From Flammula alnicola (taxonomy: Eukaryota > Basidiomycota > Agaricomycetes > Agaricales > Strophariaceae), in contig JADNRV010000852.1 in assembly GCA_015499995.1 (NCBI GenBank), forward strand, positions 1 through 10,701: DNA of 10,701 nt, read 5' to 3'. The stretch's first letter is position 1, and each line of letters begins with the position of its first letter. A program made the translations under genes and the position numbers. Of this stretch, positions 7,555 to 10,701 are shown piece by piece. Below the pieces are notes generated by a model, which saw only the letters and a list, made by a program, of their open reading frames with translations, was not told the origin of the DNA and searched no databases.

Positions 7555-9489
7555 ATGCCAAAAGACCTAGTTGTTAAAGATGTCGAAGCCGTCCTTATGA
7601 AGACGCGGAAGTGTCGACGGCGACCTGGAGATATCCCTTACCCCATATCGTACTCCAACCAAATGGCTGACTTATTCGTTTGTTTGTTCCTTCCCATTAT
7701 ATCTTCTACGATGCTCATCTGGTTTCTAGTGATATATGGAACCATATGTTCCTTACGAACCATTTCGGAAACCTGACAGTGACGATGCACCGGTTTGAAC
7801 AACCTCCTGCACGTAGTCTGGACATTGGGGCGGTAGCGGGTTTGGGCGATTGAAGCTGCAAAGAAGTGGCAGGTCTGTCAATATCCATGACCTCCCTCTT
7901 TTTTACGCATCTAACTTTGCATGTTTTGAAGAACTCCAGATCATTGGCTTTGATATCGTTAAAATTCAACCTCGTTTGCACGACATCGAGTATCTCAGAC
8001 CGCTCTCCAGCGCATTGATGGGTCCATGGAAACTTGTGCGCATTTTCCAATGTTGCCGTCATATATGATAACCTGACACACTCCTTATTTTAGTCTGGAT
8101 GGTTTGCCATTTCCGTCTAATCATTTCGACTTTGTGAGAATGGCTGGATTAGGTTTAGCCATCCCGGAAGATGAGTGGCAGTTTGTATTAGAGGTATGAT
8201 ACCATTCTATCCACTCAAACCCTCATTGACCACGGTAACAGGAAATCCATCGTGTCATGACGCCTGGGGCGGTTCTCGAAGTAAACTTTATCCTATTATT
8301 ATGTTCGCTGGTTGGTTGCTAACGGGAATGAACTAGATCATCGAAGAAGATTTACTGTTTCCCTGCCCGTCTACCCTGCTCCAGCAACCCGATCAAGAAG
8401 CCTCCCGTTCGTCACCCGCAGTCCATATCTATATTCCCCCACCCCATATCCCCACTCAGTTATTTAAAAGCAAATCCACCAACTTCTATGTACGATCGAG
8501 TGCGTCTCCTGAACGGTCACCTATTTCCCCTGCAACTTCAATACATGATCACTCAAAGTTCGCGAGCCGGATATCTCTATTCCGGCCTTCGGTTTATGTC
8601 TCAGGGCCTTCCCTCTAGCACGCTAACCCAGCCATCTCCTGCACTACCGAGACGACTACTGAACTGAACACCCCCAAGATCATACCCGGCTGAAGATAGC
8701 ATGGGAGGCAATGCTTGCGACGCGCTTCCTATCTCCAAAACTCCTCTCTGTCATTCCGTTTTATCTGACATCCTCATCTTTTGCTGACACCAAGAGCCAC
8801 TCTCCTCTTATAATTCCTCTTCATCCAAATTCCGGGACTATTCCTACTCTCAAATCGTATCGGTCAATGGGGTCTATGCGAGAGAAAGAAAACCAGCGGA
8901 CAGTTGCCGATCCTCTTTATGAATTTGACTTTGCTCCTGCTGTCTCCACTAGATCCATTAAGACAGATGGATGCTCCTTCCGCACGTCTATCCTGCCAAG
9001 ACCACAAGCACCTGCATGGGGTACTATGCACCTTGCGAGGACCGTTAGCACGATCAAAGGATGCAAGGAGGCAATCTGGGCCGAATACAAGCAACTCTAT
9101 GACAAGGACGCCCTGTATCTGTTGTCACGGACAGCTCCTGTGACGGCGAGGACTATTCATCACAGCCACACAAATATGTTGTCCGGAAAGCGTTCGAAGT
9201 GGACTGGAACAACTGGGAGTAGTAAGTTATGGCCCTAACTTCCCGTGTTCTCTATGTTGAATTGCGATCACAGTGATATGCTTGATCGCATCGCGATGCG
9301 TAATAACCTCCTCACGCACGTCCCTGGGTGCAGGCTACCTCAAAAGCAGAACGTCCAGACTGTCAGACCTGGAGAGAAAAGTTGAATCGAAAATCGGGCT
9401 CGGAAGCCAGCAGTGGACACTTGGTGACTGGCTACAATCCCGATGACCTCTGTCGATCCCTCCGTGTTTTTACTGGGTTCAAGTCTTAG
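7555..9489 (+). pseudogene. SAM-dependent methyltransferase gene (class I fold), frame-broken
   Basis: The product would transfer a methyl group from S-adenosylmethionine; the acceptor is unknown. The gene resembles the large basidiomycete family that starts with a PYP-type segment and DIWNHMF. Exons read 7555-7677, 7730-7872, 7932-8035, 8094-8193, 8242-8280, 8337-9221 and 9274-9489, with small GT-AG introns. In order: DIWNHMFLTNHFGNL, motif I around LDIG (7819-7845; GxGxG form only after allowing missing bases), IIGFDI (acidic residue that should bind the SAM ribose), FLDGLPFP, HFDFVRMAGLGLAIPEDEW, RVMTPGAVLE and IEEDLLFPCP. A Ser/Pro-rich linker and a C-terminal domain (RLKIAWEAM, LSVIPFYLT, AFEVDWNNW) follow, ending GYNPDDLCRSLRVF before TAG at 9487-9489. 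About ten frame breaks occur, near 7677, 7829, 7843, 7872, 8010, 8019, 8613, 8647, 8675, 9121 and 9380. As read it cannot encode a full protein. It is a pseudogene or the product of indel errors. Confidence 0.85.
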
Positions 9490-9986
9490 GCCATGTCATT
9501 CGAACTCTATTTACGTCCGTGCATTTTCATTGTTGCTAGATATCTTTTTTTTGTCCTGACATTTTGAACATTGCTATCCTAACTCGCATTGTTGTGGAAT
9601 ATCGTATCGCATGTGCATATATTATCCGCTAGTACCTTTATTCGGAATGTTAAAGAACATGAGGCCATAAGAGATCGGAGTCATTACGCACCCAATATAA
9701 ACCCTGTATTCCTTCTTTTTTTCCATGTTTGAGTGAGGCAATCGATGGGTCCGTTGAATCTTGCCGTTGTGTCGAGGACTTGAGGTTGCAATCGGACCTT
9801 GGTCAAGTCGAAAGGGTGCTCAAATACTTTTGATACCATGCCTACGACCTAGAGAGAACACGACCAACCATATTCCGAGTCACTCATCGACGTTCACTGC
9901 CTTTTCTCGTTCTACTTATATCCTGACCATTAATATGTGCTAAGCAAAATGAAGGCCACGCATATCGGAACTACAAGACCAGACTT
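9490..9986. other. Intergenic DNA between convergent genes
   Basis: This is the shared 3' flank of the methyltransferase gene (plus) and the right-edge gene (minus). It is A/T-rich near 9541-9660 with T runs. The short plus frame at 9761-9943 has no motif. No RNA gene or repeat was seen. Confidence 0.45.
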
Positions 9987-10701
9987 TCATCTATACCCAC
10001 GACCCAGACAGTGTTTTACTGCGCCACATTCTCCTACCCTTACACCTCCCAAACGCATGGAGACTGCCCCTGATGCGCTGCTGGAAGGAAATTCTCCCCA
10101 ATCTGTAGTGCTACGCGCGATTCGCGAAATTACCTATGGAAGAAACATCTTTCCCAGCATCGAGGTGTACCATCTGAGGACGTTTCAATGACTAAGACAG
10201 AAGACATACGTGAAATAACGTACTTGCACCGAGTTTGGAATCTCTCGCTTTCGTCGACCATCCGACCACAATGAAACCAGCTTCACCTTCATCGGGGTAA
10301 ATCATCTCGATATCGGTGCCCATGCAAGCCTAAGAAACCGAGTCAACCAGAGCATTCCCTCTAGGAACCGAGATGCATACTGCACTAGGTGGGAGCTCTT
10401 TCGCTTGACCAGATTCCGCGACCTCCTGGGCACTGCCATAGAAAGCGAGATTGCACATAGAAAATTTGAAACTAAGAACATGAGTTGGCATACTAAAGAC
10501 GGAATCAAATGGGCTAACGTACAACGTCTGAACAGTCTCCTCTAAAGGAAAGAATATATCGCCCTTAGCCGAAGCCTTCCGCACGTCGATGCGAGAGTCC
10601 ATGCCAGTTGTGGATACATTTGCCCGGGCGGATTCAAAAGACTCGTCGTCCAGTTCTCCGACAATTCGATCAGGATTTTTATCTAGTGAAATGCGAAGAT
10701 T
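9987..10701 (-). CDS. Unrecognised multi-exon gene, 3' part, runs off the right edge
   Basis: I do not recognise the family. A consistent minus-strand model has exons 10701-10523, 10471-10381, 10329-10224, 10173-10134 and 10080-9987. The four introns are 51, 51, 50 and 53 nt, all GT-AG, and the 510 exon bases stay in one frame to a TGA at 9987-9989, giving 169 residues of an incomplete protein. Readable segments include DRIVGELDDESFESARANV, KGDIFFPLEETVQTF, AQEVAESGQAKELPPSA, GTDIEMIYPDEGEAGFIVVG and WSTKARDSKLGA. The acidic then hydrophobic GTDIEMIYPDEGEAGF region looks like folded-domain sequence. There is no obvious signal peptide or membrane helix in the visible part. The two 3' exons are less certain: reading on without the third intron would end the protein at about 10192. 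The start codon is outside the window. Confidence 0.55.

Noticed and set aside
8711..9238. A separate 175-aa protein starting at ATG 8711
   Set aside because: The codons just upstream (RLKIAWEA) read in the same frame into it and match the methyltransferase C-terminal domain, so this is an internal Met of that gene.
9949..10191. Plus-strand 80-codon ORF from ATG 9949
   Set aside because: It lies opposite the 3' exons of the minus-strand gene, which has consistent 50-53 nt introns and frame. The plus frame has no motif.

Overview
The window looks like nuclear DNA from a filamentous fungus, most likely a mushroom-forming basidiomycete. The evidence is the many small GT-AG introns (about 46-63 nt), short exons, CT-rich intergenic DNA, and two genes whose motifs match families expanded in Agaricomycetes: a multi-exon cytochrome P450 and a class I SAM-dependent methyltransferase. 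There is no bacterial-style operon, CRISPR array, tRNA or rRNA that I can see.

Layout. 1-529: no gene, with an imperfect tandem duplication at 238-410. 530-2443 (minus): a cytochrome P450 gene of at least 11 exons with the I-helix, ExxR, PxRW and heme-loop signatures, but broken by about ten small frame breaks and lacking a clear N-terminus. 2444-3300: ambiguous, with no recognised gene. 3301-4897: about 1.6 kb of CT-rich DNA without a convincing gene. 4898-5612 (minus): a frame-broken gene of unknown function that begins with a mitochondrial-presequence-like stretch. 6011-6196 (plus): a possible 61-codon ORF. 6283-7190: a complete non-autonomous hAT-type DNA transposon with matching termini and a perfect 8-bp target duplication. 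7555-9489 (plus): a seven-exon SAM methyltransferase, recognisable from start to stop but carrying about ten frame breaks. 9987-10701 (minus): the 3' part of an unrecognised multi-exon gene that runs off the right edge and stays in frame through five exons.

The P450 and the methyltransferase could in principle belong to one secondary-metabolism neighbourhood, but they are 5 kb apart, oppositely oriented and broken as read, so joint function is only a possibility. The most interesting points are the intact hAT-like element, with its unusual nested inverted repeats, and the pattern of the frame breaks: nearly all are single missing bases, mostly placeable in short homopolymers, with splice sites and motifs intact and no clear substitution-type stop. 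That pattern fits either indel errors in the assembly or very recent, indel-driven gene decay. I did not find a convincing new biological system.
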